64,000 nucleotides of DNA from Paenibacillus sp. 1_12 (GCF_900114475.1 NZ_FOTE01000002.1:124001-188000); one strand, 5' to 3'. Counted from the stretch's first letter, positions 25,902-34,371 are shown. Notes: a model not told the origin generated them from the sequence alone. Numbers and translations: made by a program.

Positions 25902-26621
25902 TCATTCCGCCGACTGCCCCTTGATGCCGATATGAAGTGCTGCGATGCCTCCGGTTAGCGGAAAAGCCTGAACTTGAGTCAACCCCGTCTTTTTGAAAAT
26001 TTCGGCAAGCTGCTTATGATTAGGGAAGCTTATCAAGGATTCCGGAAGCCACTTATACTGCTCATAGCTTTTGGCGATCAATTTACCCAAAAAAGGCAAA
26101 ATAGAATTGAAATAAAAATAGTACAACCCTTTGAATGGCTGCCAGGTAGGCTTGGACAATTCTAACGAAACGACCATTCCGCCAGGCTTAACCACACGCT
26201 GCATTTCTTCGATTACCTTAATAAGATCAGGCACGTTACGTAGCGCAAATCCGATTGTCGCATAGTCAAAGGTATTATCCTCGTAAGGCAGCTGCATTGC
26301 ATTACCTTGAACAAGCTTAATCTGCTTGTCCAATCCGCCTTCGCGAATTTTGACTGCTCCATAATCAAGCATATTTTGGCTGAAATCCAGACCGACCATT
26401 TCCCCGGTACCACTTGCTCTAGCCAAGCTAATCGTCCAATCACAGGTTCCACAGCATAGATCAATAGCGGTACTCCCAGGCTGAACGTTCATCTTCTTCA
26501 TTGTAAAATTCCGCCAGGCCTTGTGTCTGCGGAAGCTTATAATATCATTCATTAGATCATATTTGGGAGCGATACTTTCAAAGACAGAATGAACAAATTC
26601 TTCTTTTGATTTGGACTGCAC
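25902..26621 (-). CDS. menG: Demethylmenaquinone methyltransferase MenG/UbiE
   Basis: The 239-residue SAM methyltransferase shows the YDLMNDIISFRRHKAWR signature, TAIDLCCGTCDWTISLA, NTFDYATIGFALRNV and GGMVVSLELSKP. It methylates demethylmenaquinone, the last step of menaquinone synthesis (menH in older B. subtilis naming). GTG start with GAGGTG upstream; 11 bp after the component I gene. The menaquinone is the electron donor for the Qcr complex encoded at 2.9-5.0 kb. Confidence 0.95.
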   Translation of the reverse strand: MQSKSKEEFVHSVFESIAPKYDLMNDIISFRRHKAWRNFTMKKMNVQPGSTAIDLCCGTCDWTISLARASGTGEMVGLDFSQNMLDYGAVKIREGGLDKQIKLVQGNAMQLPYEDNTFDYATIGFALRNVPDLIKVIEEMQRVVKPGGMVVSLELSKPTWQPFKGLYYFYFNSILPFLGKLIAKSYEQYKWLPESLISFPNHKQLAEIFKKTGLTQVQAFPLTGGIAALHIGIKGQSAE

Positions 26622-26632
26622 TTCGGTTCACC

Positions 26633-27493
26633 TCAAATTTCTTCAAGCACTTTTGGAGTCGATAGGTAACGTTCAAACGGTTCTCCAATCGATATAAGTT
26701 CTTGACTTAGTTCTTTGTTATCAAGTGTTTGCAGCTTATCCTTAAGCTGACGTGTTGTTATTTCCAGCAGTTGATACAACTGCGATGAAATATTGTATTT
26801 CATCCAAATAGAGCGTACTTTACTTGGATCAGGTTCCTCAAGCTGCATGTTCCTGCGTTCTTCTTTGGAAACCTGCTGCAGCATATAACCAAAGCTCCAA
26901 CTGTCCGGCAGCTGCTGTTTCTCCGGCTTGACAATTTCTTGAAGCAGCAGCTCACATTGTGTGAATAACCTCAGTATTTCTGGCCAAACCTTGTTCAGCG
27001 ACTCATCCATTAACTTGGAGAATGCCATATAAATCCTTGATCTAATTTCCACCGATTGAGCAACATACTCTTCAGAGGTCATACTCAAGCCCTTTATCGT
27101 TTGATAAAAAACAATCTTTAACCGATTGGCTTCACAAATGGCATCTGATAGTGTTCCTATCATAGCAATATGTCCTGCCTCTGCAAGCAGATAATAAAAC
27201 CGGGCACTAAAATAATCACCTGCCAGCACCTTGATTTGCCTCGATCTGGCCGATTTCATATCCTTGGCTTGGTTAGTAATACTCACGGTATCATGTGTGT
27301 CGAGACCCAACTGAACTAGACTGGTTACGAGACTGAACAACTCGCTATATTGCTGCAGTACGTTATTTTTGTTGAGAAAAGCATATAAGATCCGTGTTCG
27401 AATTTCTGGGAATTGCGGGAGCTCTGTGTATTTCTGTATCATGTCATAATCTATATATTTTTGGGCCATCTCTGGTATCCGATAACAATTCAT
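26633..27493 (-). CDS. hepS: Heptaprenyl diphosphate synthase component I
   Basis: The 286-residue helical protein matches the HEPPP synthase subunit 1 family, with IPEMAQKYIDYDMIQKYT at the start and LLAGDYFSARFYYLLAE, the best-conserved stretch (residues about 95-110). It has no aspartate-rich motifs and acts only with component II. Two adjacent ATGs follow GGAGG; the second (27493) has the better spacing. Position before menG matches B. subtilis. Confidence 0.9.
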   Translation of the reverse strand: MNCYRIPEMAQKYIDYDMIQKYTELPQFPEIRTRILYAFLNKNNVLQQYSELFSLVTSLVQLGLDTHDTVSITNQAKDMKSARSRQIKVLAGDYFSARFYYLLAEAGHIAMIGTLSDAICEANRLKIVFYQTIKGLSMTSEEYVAQSVEIRSRIYMAFSKLMDESLNKVWPEILRLFTQCELLLQEIVKPEKQQLPDSWSFGYMLQQVSKEERRNMQLEEPDPSKVRSIWMKYNISSQLYQLLEITTRQLKDKLQTLDNKELSQELISIGEPFERYLSTPKVLEEI

Positions 27494-27576
27494 CATTAGC
27501 CTCCGAACCGGTACAAGAACATCTCTTGATCATAATCCAAACTATTATAGCACAATCAAAGTCTTGACGCACAATA

Positions 27577-28110
27577 TCAATTTGAACTTTTTACTTCAAA
27601 TTTCTCTCGCCAATTAGGCGTAAAGGTCATCCGATAATGAGACTGTAGGTTTTTCTCCATTTCCTCCGCAGTCTTTATCTCCAGTCTGTAATCCATTCTA
27701 ACCATTTTCTCACGTCGCGCATCTGCCGCAATGAGTAGTGAAGCACTGCCACCGACTTGCTTGGAACCATCCAAAACTCGAACCAAAACCTGATTAATGT
27801 TGGAAGAATGACTGAAAAACAACTGCGGTATTCCGCTTACATCCTTGAGAATTTCTAATCTGTCCGAAGATGGAGAAGCCAACAGGTCAACCGATACGAT
27901 AGCTTGACTAACCTCTACTCTACGTATGCGCATATGAAGCTGCAATTTACTCATAACGTCCACAACGTTTAATTCCGTTAACGGCTCTGCTCTTACCAAG
28001 CTGAAAACAGGTGAGTCCCAATTGTTTTCTAACTGCGGCAATAATGAAATTGACAGAACGACACAGACGGATAAAATCGAAGTGGCAAGCAGCCGAATCA
28101 ACCATTTCAT
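27577..28110 (-). CDS. Unknown protein with N-terminal membrane anchor, 177 residues
   Basis: I do not recognise this protein. From the ATG at 28110 (GGGGAG 7 nt upstream) it has a basic N-terminus, a hydrophobic anchor (about residues 5-24) and a soluble part of roughly 150 residues. That part has alternating beta-like segments (RVEVSQAIVSVDLLAS, ASLLIAADARREKMVRMDYRLEIKT). It is probably extracytoplasmic. It lies between mtrB and hepS, right after the mtrB terminator. In sporulating relatives this position often holds a poorly described protein. Confidence 0.65.
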   Translation of the reverse strand: MKWLIRLLATSILSVCVVLSISLLPQLENNWDSPVFSLVRAEPLTELNVVDVMSKLQLHMRIRRVEVSQAIVSVDLLASPSSDRLEILKDVSGIPQLFFSHSSNINQVLVRVLDGSKQVGGSASLLIAADARREKMVRMDYRLEIKTAEEMEKNLQSHYRMTFTPNWREKFEVKSSN

Positions 28111-28174
28111 TGTACAACTCCCCAATCTACATTCGGGTGCGCAGAGCGACGTTCTGCTCTTACCATTGTACAAC

Positions 28175-28197
28175 AAAAAAAAGCAGGCTATGCCTGC
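28175..28197 (-). terminator. Intrinsic terminator of mtrB
   Basis: GCAGGC / GCCTGC with a 3-nt loop followed on the minus strand by eight T, about 15 nt after the mtrB stop codon. Confidence 0.8.
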
Positions 28198-28212
28198 AGG
28201 AACCAAGAAAAA

Positions 28213-28440
28213 TTATTCCTCAGTGTCCATAACACCGTGCTTCGTCATCACTACAGCTTTACCTCTGATTTTCACAGCCGAGGTATGCGCCGTAAACTGG
28301 GCGATCATGATCTCGCCTTTATCCAGTTTTTCGGTATGGTGAAACTTCGTATCCTGTCCTCGGGTCAGACCGATAACCTGTACGCCATTTTCCTTGGCTT
28401 TAATAACGAAATATTCTTCCTGACTTTGTTTGGAATCCAT
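28213..28440 (-). CDS. mtrB: trp RNA-binding attenuation protein TRAP (MtrB)
   Basis: The 75-residue protein aligns by eye almost end to end with B. subtilis TRAP, including [30 protein letters not shown] and KIRG. The residues that contact GAG triplets in B. subtilis (Glu36, Lys37, Lys56, Arg58) are present here as Glu37, Lys38, Lys57 and Arg59, shifted by one. Tryptophan-pocket residues Gln48, Thr50 and Ser54 are also kept. Eleven subunits form a ring that binds tryptophan and RNA. Its target, the trp leader with eleven triplets, is at 18886-18934. The usual B. subtilis partner mtrA (folE) is not adjacent here. Confidence 0.95.
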   Translation of the reverse strand: MDSKQSQEEYFVIKAKENGVQVIGLTRGQDTKFHHTEKLDKGEIMIAQFTAHTSAVKIRGKAVVMTKHGVMDTEE

Positions 28441-28533
28441 AATAATCTTCCTTCCTGTCCATGCTTACTTACTTGTATGATGCAGAAAATTAACTATATT
28501 GTCAACTCTTTAATCACAATCAGACAAGAAAAA

Positions 28534-28553
28534 TGGCTGCCATCAGGCAACCA
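28534..28553 (-). terminator. Terminator hairpin overlapping the PAP2 gene stop
   Basis: On the minus strand TGGTTGCC / GGCAGCCA with a short loop precedes TTTTTC. The stem includes the stop codon. Confidence 0.65.
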
Positions 28554-29469
28554 TTGTCGTATCCGGATATTTCTTTTTTTGTTTTTGGTTGTAATAGCCT
28601 TTTAACCACTCTGGCAGCCAGTTTGAGCAAACACGAATAAGAAAATCTGCCAGCTTGACAGTCCCATAGGCGAAAGCCATACCTGCAAAAACATCCAGTA
28701 CCCAGTGAATTTGCAAATACATGGTCGAAATAATAATCAATGAGCAGTAAGTGACCATCATATATTTGAATATCCGGTCCTTCTCACGAAGAGCCAGCAG
28801 TAGCATGGCAAAGGAAATCGATGTATGCATACTCGGAAAGCAGTTCATCACATTCACCAGCATCTCATTCTCGTTCGCAAACACTCTTCCCAACAGATCG
28901 GGCTGGCCTTTGACGTACCAAACCTCTCTCAGCAGAATCAGGTTATAGAAAGGCAAGATCAATGGAAATTGCAAAACATGACCCGATAGTGCATAGGACA
29001 GCATCTTTTTAATGCTTCTTGTCCAAAAGCTGCGTACGATACAAAGCCATAACGATAACACGAAGCCGTAATTGTACACCCAAACCATTGCCTGATCCAG
29101 TGCCGGGGAGTTATAAATTCGCATCCAGGCTGCATTGTTGAGCGGAATGCTATTCATCGCTTCATCCCATGTCCAAGGATGTCGGTTGTTTTCAAACATC
29201 CAGTTTGCGATGCTCCACCATACGCTGTTACCTGATCCGTAAAAATAATAAAATAAATATAACAGGGGTAATCCAAATACAAAAAAACGTTTCCAATCAA
29301 CATCAATCTGATCCGTACGAACACCTAACAAGCATATCAGGAGCAGCATCCAGCACGCTTCACTCCAGCCCCCACCTTCACCGATACGCCATATCAGATA
29401 AATGGATGCAATAATTCCATAATGGCTCCAATCCAGGGACGCCAGCCATCCCCTCGCTCGGTTGTACAT
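28543..29469 (-). CDS. PAP2 superfamily phosphatase/phosphotransferase, membrane-bound
   Basis: The 308-residue protein has about six to eight membrane segments. It carries the PAP2 catalytic box CFPSMHTSISFAML (second motif, PSMH) and YLQIHWVLDVFAGMAFAYG (third motif, His and Asp). The first KxxxxxxRP motif is not obvious, as in the inositolphosphotransferase-like branch of PAP2. It may dephosphorylate lipid phosphates such as undecaprenyl diphosphate, or act in lipid headgroup exchange; the sequence does not decide. It is a single gene between mtrB and tRNA-Pro. Confidence 0.85.
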   Translation of the reverse strand: MYNRARGWLASLDWSHYGIIASIYLIWRIGEGGGWSEACWMLLLICLLGVRTDQIDVDWKRFFVFGLPLLYLFYYFYGSGNSVWWSIANWMFENNRHPWTWDEAMNSIPLNNAAWMRIYNSPALDQAMVWVYNYGFVLSLWLCIVRSFWTRSIKKMLSYALSGHVLQFPLILPFYNLILLREVWYVKGQPDLLGRVFANENEMLVNVMNCFPSMHTSISFAMLLLALREKDRIFKYMMVTYCSLIIISTMYLQIHWVLDVFAGMAFAYGTVKLADFLIRVCSNWLPEWLKGYYNQKQKKKYPDTTMVA

Positions 29470-29597
29470 AATCTAGTATTTCCCCTTTGCAACAATGATA
29501 TGACATATGAATTGCCGTCGGCTAAGTATATCAAAAATTAGCTTAATTTGCTTCATAAAATTTTAACATAAAAAAGATGGTTCTCGATCCACGCAAT

Positions 29598-29628
29598 AGA
29601 AAAAGACATCGACTTGACGATGCCTTTT
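29598..29628 (-). terminator. Terminator of the tRNA-Pro unit
   Basis: AGGCATCG / CGATGTCT (one G-U) followed by TTTTTC on the minus strand, just 3' of the encoded CCA end. Confidence 0.75.
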
Positions 29629-29631
29629 TCA

Positions 29632-29708
29632 TGGTCGGAGTAACACGATTCGAACGTGCGACCTCACCCACCCCAAGGGTGCGCGCTACCGGGCTGCGCC
29701 ATACCCCG
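29632..29708 (-). tRNA. tRNA-Pro (anticodon GGG)
   Basis: The minus strand forms a complete 77-nt cloverleaf. The acceptor is CGGGGTA with TACTCCG (one G-U), the D arm GCGCAGCCCGGTAGCGC, the anticodon stem CACCC/GGGTG with loop TTGGGGT (anticodon GGG at 29672-29674), and the T arm CACG-TTCGAAT-CGTG. The 3' CCA is encoded. It stands alone with its own promoter and terminator. Confidence 0.95.
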
Positions 29709-29730
29709 ATGCATGATATCATTAAAAATG

Positions 29731-29759
29731 ATTATATAATTGGTCCTTCCGTTTGTAAA
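29731..29759 (-). promoter_or_regulatory. Sigma-A promoter of tRNA-Pro
   Basis: TTTACA (29754-29759), 17-bp spacer and TATAAT (29731-29736) on the minus strand, about 22 bp before the mature 5' end of the tRNA. Confidence 0.85.
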
Positions 29760-29791
29760 GAATATATTTATATTTGGACGCAACAAAAAAA

Positions 29792-29821
29792 GACACGCTA
29801 ACCTGTTCAGGTTAAGGTGTC
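29792..29821 (-). terminator. Intrinsic terminator of the HU gene
   Basis: The minus strand has GACAC, TAACCT, a 4-nt loop, AGGTTA, GTGTC and then seven T. A two-base internal mismatch separates the two halves of the stem. Confidence 0.85.
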
Positions 29822-29881
29822 CGCTCATACCATCAGTTCATACAACGGAAGTATGTAGAAATGAGTATGTAGGAAAAAACA

Positions 29882-30157
29882 TTATGATTGAATTCCATCT
29901 TTCAAAGCTTTGCCTGGTTTGAAAGCTGGGATTTTGCTAGAAGGAATTTCGATTTCTTCGCCTGTTTGCGGGTTACGTCCTTTACGAGCGGAACGTTCAC
30001 GAACTTCAAAGTTTCCAAATCCAACTAATTGCACTTTATCTCCACCTTGTAGGGCTTCGGAAATTGCTTCAAATACAGCTTCAACTGCTTTAGTCGCATC
30101 CTTTTTGGAAAGCTCGGATGTTTCTGCTACCTTGTTGATCAATTCAGATTTATTCAT
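29882..30157 (-). CDS. hup: DNA-binding protein HU
   Basis: The 91-residue protein has the complete HU signature: [12 protein letters not shown] at the start, [24 protein letters not shown] with the DNA-inserting proline, and the C-terminal [12 protein letters not shown]. It bends and compacts DNA as a dimer. ATG at 30157 with GGGAGG upstream; the 5' extension of the frame has no ribosome-binding site. The neighbourhood mtrB-hup-spoIVA matches B. subtilis mtrB-hbs-spoIVA, except that PAP2 and tRNA-Pro are inserted. Confidence 0.96.
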   Translation of the reverse strand: MNKSELINKVAETSELSKKDATKAVEAVFEAISEALQGGDKVQLVGFGNFEVRERSARKGRNPQTGEEIEIPSSKIPAFKPGKALKDGIQS

Positions 30158-30302
30158 GCCATTCACCTCCCCCCAAGAGTAATTTATACCGTTACTTTCT
30201 TTGTTAACTGAAATGTTCAAAAATATACATAGGAAAATAAGGAAACCGAACAAATCAAGATTATATTAATACACCCTCGGCACTTTATCAAGTATAAACC
30301 AA

Positions 30303-30328
30303 AAAATGCACCCATCGGAGTGCATTTT
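30303..30328 (-). terminator. Intrinsic terminator of spoIVA
   Basis: AAAATGCA / TGCATTTT stem with extra pairs (ACTCC.GGGT) inside, T-rich on both flanks, 20 nt after the spoIVA stop. Confidence 0.75.
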
Positions 30329-30348
30329 TATCACTTTTATTTATTTTT

Positions 30349-31827
30349 TTACAATATTATGGCAATTAATCCGCCTGAGCCTTCATTGATGATCCGACCG
30401 AGCGTTTCTTGAAGCTTATATCGTGCATTGTCCGGCATCATCGCCAGCTTGCCTTGAATTCCCTCCCGCACAATGGAATGAAGCGATCTTCCGAATATAT
30501 CCGACTCCCATATTTTCAATGGATTGTCTTCGAAATCCTGCATCAAATATCGAACCAGCTCTTCACTTTGCTTCTCTGTTCCGATAATCGGCGAGAACTC
30601 GGATTCTACGTCGACCCGAATCATGTGTATAGAAGGTGCGGTCGCCTTCAGCCTGACGCCAAAGCGTGAGCCTTGACGGATGAGCTCCGGCTCATCAAGT
30701 GCCATATCCGCAAGTGACGGTGGGGCAATTCCATACCCTGTGGTTTTTACCATTTCCAGTGCTTCTGCAAAATGATCGTATTCCCTTTTGGCATGACTGA
30801 ATTCCTGCATCATTTGCAACAAATGATCCTTGCCGCGGATCTCGACACCGACGACCTCCATCAAAATCCGGTCATACAGCTCATCTGGCGCATACAAATC
30901 AATCTCAGCTACACCTTGGCCCATATTCATTCCCGCTAAGGCAGCTTTATCAATAAACTCATATTCCTCAAAATGGCTAACAACACGATCTACATCACGA
31001 AGTCTGCGAATATCCTGAACCGTCTCCCTGACCGAATTCTCAAAATGTGAGCGCAGCCAGTGACTATCTGACAGTACCATAACCCAGCTCGGAAGATTGA
31101 CGTTAACTTCATGAACAGGGAATTCGTAAAGCACTTCGCGCAGCACAGACATCATGTCATCTTCATTCATATTGGCTACACTCATCGACACTACAGGGAT
31201 ATCGTGTGTTGCCTGCAGTTGGCTTCTAAGCTCCTGAGCTATTTCACCATTGGGCTTGGTTGAGTTTACAATCACAATGAAAGGTTTACCCACTTCTTTG
31301 AGCTCATTAATAATACGGGCTTCAGCGTCTACATAAGAGGAACGCGGAATTTCGGCGATGGAACCATCCGTGGTGATAACCACACCAAGTGTCGCATGCT
31401 CCTGAATTACCTTCCTTGTGCCGATCTCAGCCGCTTCCTGAAATGGGATAGCTTCGTCGAACCAAGGTGTGTTAATCATTCTTGGTCCATGCTCATCCTC
31501 GTAGCCTTTAGCCCCATCTATCACATAACCGACACAATCCACCAATCGAACGTTTACATTCAAGCCTTCTGCTACATGCAGCTGTACAGCTGTATTCGGT
31601 ACGAACTTAGGTTCAGTCGTCATGATCGTACGTCCCGCCGCGCTTTGCGGGAGCTCATCCGTTGCACGCGCCCGATCCGCTTCGTTTTGAATATTCGGCA
31701 GCACGATAGATTCCATGAAACGTTTGATAAACGTCGACTTCCCTGTACGGACCGCCCCTACGACCCCCAGGTAAATATCCCCGCCCGTACGCTCTGCAAT
31801 GTCTTTAAAAATATCCACTTTTTCCAA
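30349..31827 (-). CDS. spoIVA: Stage IV sporulation protein A, spore coat morphogenetic ATPase SpoIVA
   Basis: The 492-residue protein is the same length as B. subtilis SpoIVA and begins with the same MEKVDIFKDIAERTGGDIYLG-type sequence, here with a Walker A motif GAVRTGKST (residues 24-32). A GTPase-like domain follows (VDCVGYVIDGAKGYEDE, VIVNSTKPNG), then a middle domain and a C-terminal anchor helix region ending GGLIAIIL. It polymerises around the forespore using ATP and anchors the coat. The start is TTG at 31827 with GGAGG 8 nt upstream. The gene is its own unit with a terminator. Confidence 0.97.
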   Translation of the reverse strand: MEKVDIFKDIAERTGGDIYLGVVGAVRTGKSTFIKRFMESIVLPNIQNEADRARATDELPQSAAGRTIMTTEPKFVPNTAVQLHVAEGLNVNVRLVDCVGYVIDGAKGYEDEHGPRMINTPWFDEAIPFQEAAEIGTRKVIQEHATLGVVITTDGSIAEIPRSSYVDAEARIINELKEVGKPFIVIVNSTKPNGEIAQELRSQLQATHDIPVVSMSVANMNEDDMMSVLREVLYEFPVHEVNVNLPSWVMVLSDSHWLRSHFENSVRETVQDIRRLRDVDRVVSHFEEYEFIDKAALAGMNMGQGVAEIDLYAPDELYDRILMEVVGVEIRGKDHLLQMMQEFSHAKREYDHFAEALEMVKTTGYGIAPPSLADMALDEPELIRQGSRFGVRLKATAPSIHMIRVDVESEFSPIIGTEKQSEELVRYLMQDFEDNPLKIWESDIFGRSLHSIVREGIQGKLAMMPDNARYKLQETLGRIINEGSGGLIAIIL

Positions 31828-32034
31828 TGAGAATCCCTCCTACAGGTGGTATAAAGCGAAACTCGTACTATTCTTTTAGATTAGTAAAATATATGTACGA
31901 GTCAGCCAATTATGATAAATTGTTTAGCCGGACTTTCTTGCTATCACTCCTTGCTCATAACGGCATAGCGAGCCGCAGCTTCTTCTCTCTGAAACTATAT
32001 GAACGGGACGCGCCAATTATTCTGAACAACGTAA

Positions 32035-32075
32035 AAAACCTCTATCTCCCTTCAAATTTCAAGGTGATAGAGGCT
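32035..32075 (-). terminator. Intrinsic terminator of the YphF-like gene
   Basis: The minus strand has CCTCTATC, an inner stem CTTGAAATTTGAAG, then GATAGAGG and TTTTTT. The rest of the 31828-32102 gap shows only the spoIVA ribosome-binding site. Confidence 0.8.
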
Positions 32076-32102
32076 GACGAGCCGTTAACGTATTATACTT
32101 GC

Positions 32103-32849
32103 TTACATAGGTACTCCCATAACTGGCGTAGGTTGTCCATTGATCCAGTGATACGGGTAGGAGCGTGCTGGCACATAATAGGATTCCTTAACTAATAGCT
32201 CCCTCAAGTCCTGCTTGTCATTCAAGCCGGCCTGCAGCGATTTTTTATCAATGAGTCTCATCATTTCCTCAGCGTAATCAATAGCTACCTGCCCCATATC
32301 GTTCATTAGAAAAGGAAGCTGTACCTGTCGTGTATACATACTTTGTGCTACGATCGGCTTTTTGTTCATTTTCGCAAAATCAATCCGGTAAAAAGCAGGA
32401 GCAACCGCTTCTCCTTTAGGAATTTGTCCATTATTCCGGGATTTGTATTCGTCTACAAGCTTCTGAACCTCAACGGTTTTCTGAAATGAAGTAAGATCCA
32501 TCATTTTGACGGTCGGTTTAGTTTCCACATCAACCAGGACATAGATCACGCTTCCGCCATTTTCGAAAGCATTTGCCGGTACATTACTGATCAACGAACG
32601 TTCTTTGAGCTTTTTAAAATCAATCGGATACTTTTCATAAATCGGAGTGGTTTCTTCACTGTTTTTAATCGGTAAAACTTGCGTTTTGGCCTGAAACTGG
32701 TCAATTGCACTTTGAACAACGACCACAAATTCCCCTGATGCAACCTGCTGCTCTTTACGCATTTCCTGTGGATACATACAGCCTGTCAGCAGCATCGTAC
32801 ATAGTGCGAAGACAAATAAGACGGCTGCTGACCCTCTTCTGTTTCTCAT
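32103..32849 (-). CDS. YphF-like lipoprotein
   Basis: The 248-residue protein has a signal peptide with lipobox (MLLTGC, Cys24). The mature region has no clear catalytic motif but contains a repeated pattern of hydrophobic strands (GSVIYVLVDVETKPTVKMMDL, PAFYRIDFAKM). Size, lipidation and position next to spoIVA match B. subtilis YphF, a protein of unknown function. ATG with GAGAGGAC about 11 nt upstream. The family assignment rests mostly on synteny. Confidence 0.65.
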   Translation of the reverse strand: MRNRRGSAAVLFVFALCTMLLTGCMYPQEMRKEQQVASGEFVVVVQSAIDQFQAKTQVLPIKNSEETTPIYEKYPIDFKKLKERSLISNVPANAFENGGSVIYVLVDVETKPTVKMMDLTSFQKTVEVQKLVDEYKSRNNGQIPKGEAVAPAFYRIDFAKMNKKPIVAQSMYTRQVQLPFLMNDMGQVAIDYAEEMMRLIDKKSLQAGLNDKQDLRELLVKESYYVPARSYPYHWINGQPTPVMGVPM

Positions 32850-32852
32850 TAA

Positions 32853-33188
32853 TTAATCGTCCTCTCGCTGAGCTTCCAACTGCTTGCGAATCGCAGCTTT
32901 TAATGGATCTTCAGGAATTGTTACCGTCACATCCCCGGTCACCTTGGCTTGGCAGGCAAGGCGGTACCCCTGGTCCTGCAGTCCACCCAGCTTTAATCGT
33001 TCATTCGTATTAAGCGGAGCTAGACCGGACTGATCGGGCACAATGACCTTGCACATTAAACAAGCCGCCTTACCATCACAGCGTGTTCGAATATGCACTC
33101 TAGCCTTGCGGGAAGCTTCCAGAATTGACATCCCCAGCTTGGCTTGAAAGGATTTATTGTCCGGTTCAAAACTCACATTAGCTCCCAT
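32853..33188 (-). CDS. 2Fe-2S ferredoxin, 111 residues
   Basis: The protein has the plant-type 2Fe-2S ligand pattern: C-x5-C-x2-C in TRCDGKAACLMC, then a fourth Cys in RLACQAKV. A C-terminal tail follows (about 25 residues, charged). It would act as a one-electron carrier with unknown partners. It is 3 bp upstream of the YphF-like gene and follows the nucleotidyltransferase gene by 30 bp, all on the same strand, so co-transcription is likely. ATG with GAAGGTG upstream. Confidence 0.85.
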   Translation of the reverse strand: MGANVSFEPDNKSFQAKLGMSILEASRKARVHIRTRCDGKAACLMCKVIVPDQSGLAPLNTNERLKLGGLQDQGYRLACQAKVTGDVTVTIPEDPLKAAIRKQLEAQREDD

Positions 33189-33218
33189 ACCTTCACACCT
33201 TCCTCCTACTCCATCTGC

Positions 33219-33821
33219 TTACGCTAACAGAAGGCTTTTGAGCTCTTGAATAAGGAAATCACTGCATGCATTACGCTCTACCAAAGCTTCCATGGCCTCA
33301 CTCCATGCCGATTGTCGACTTTTCAGGACCGCCGCGATAGCCTCATACCGATCCGGCCGATTGCGAAGTACATTGAACATAAGCTCGTGCTCCAATGGCA
33401 TTAGATGCAATGTTTCTAAACTATCCTCTGAGGAACCCTTACCGGATAAATGAAACACAGGACTATAGTGGCGACGCAAAAAATCCACTTCCACTTTATA
33501 TAAGCTGTCTTTACAGGTAACTTCAAACCCACCTACAAGCTCAACCTGGGTCTCCTCAATCCTGTAATGACTAAGAACAGAGCGATAGATGGAGGTGCGG
33601 TTTTCAACCTGCGAATCTACAGCATAAAGGGATAATGCCTGATGAAGCTCCGGTGCTCCCTCAGCGTCGACATACAGATCCAGATCACGAGGAGCAGCGG
33701 TCAGAGCAACGCCTTGCAGCAGCAACCCACAGCTTCCGCCTACTAGCCATGGCGCCTTAACGTTCTGTAAGCTAGCCAGAACCGCTCTGAGAGGTCCTGC
33801 TAGTGTTTCCCTTGCAAACAT
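33219..33821 (-). CDS. Nucleotidyltransferase-fold protein, 200 residues
   Basis: The protein has the start of a nucleotidyltransferase fold: VGGSCGLLLQG (GGS motif) followed by PRDLDLYVD (two aspartates spaced Dx D). Later segments (VELVGGFEV, YKVEVDFLRR) supply a possible third aspartate. Such proteins are found in aminoglycoside adenylyltransferases, toxin-antitoxin and unknown families; the substrate here is not clear. ATG at 33821 with GGGGAG upstream. It lies between two ferredoxin genes, which is unusual. Confidence 0.7.
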   Translation of the reverse strand: MFARETLAGPLRAVLASLQNVKAPWLVGGSCGLLLQGVALTAAPRDLDLYVDAEGAPELHQALSLYAVDSQVENRTSIYRSVLSHYRIEETQVELVGGFEVTCKDSLYKVEVDFLRRHYSPVFHLSGKGSSEDSLETLHLMPLEHELMFNVLRNRPDRYEAIAAVLKSRQSAWSEAMEALVERNACSDFLIQELKSLLLA

Positions 33822-33878
33822 CTGCCACTCCCCCTGCAAGCCTTGAGAATCGTGTCACCGGATGCCAGACCAACCTGA

Positions 33879-34172
33879 TCAGAAATACGGTTTATGCGTA
33901 ATCGTTACTGGACCATCCTCTTTAATGACCGTCTGACAAGCAAGCCGGTATCCCGCTTCTAATTCCTCCGGTTCTAATCGATCCCATTCCGCATCCGTCA
34001 CTTCTTTAAGATGCTCTTTACCCTCTGTGACCAAGCAACGGCAGCGCGCACAAGTACCGCGAGTACAAGCAAACCCCCAATCCACTTCATGCTTGAGAGC
34101 CAAATCCAGTACCGTCAGACCACTTTCCCATTCTACATGTTTTTGAACCTTACGTCCGCTCAGCAAGATCAT
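33879..34172 (-). CDS. 2Fe-2S ferredoxin, 97 residues
   Basis: The ligand pattern C-x4-C-x2-C (CTRGTCARC) and a fourth Cys in RLACQTVI mark a plant-type 2Fe-2S ferredoxin. The spacing differs by one residue from that of the 111-residue ferredoxin at 32853-33188, so they are paralogues rather than a recent duplication. Both share the LEAGYRLACQ-type C-terminal strand. GGAGG lies upstream of the ATG. Function unknown. Confidence 0.85.
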   Translation of the reverse strand: MILLSGRKVQKHVEWESGLTVLDLALKHEVDWGFACTRGTCARCRCLVTEGKEHLKEVTDAEWDRLEPEELEAGYRLACQTVIKEDGPVTITHKPYF

Positions 34173-34191
34173 AACGGGTTTTATCCTCCAT

Positions 34192-34371
34192 TTACAAAAT
34201 AGACACTACCATATACAGCAAAATAGGCACAAACATTAGAAACGCAATTACAGACAAAATAATCCGTAGAAAACCCTTTGTACGGTTTCTTGCGTATGAA
34301 ATCAAGAAGGACGCTCCTGCCATCAATCCGATGGCAACGAACGATGCCCACATTTTATCCATTGGACTCAT
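34192..34371 (-). CDS. DUF2768 small membrane protein (YphE-like)
   Basis: The 59-residue protein has two membrane helices (about 7-25 and 37-57) with a basic loop NRTKGFLR between them. The length, topology and place between spoIVA and gpsA agree with B. subtilis YphE (DUF2768). AAGGAG lies 9 nt before the ATG at 34371. Function unknown. Confidence 0.75.
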   Translation of the reverse strand: MSPMDKMWASFVAIGLMAGASFLISYARNRTKGFLRIILSVIAFLMFVPILLYMVVSIL

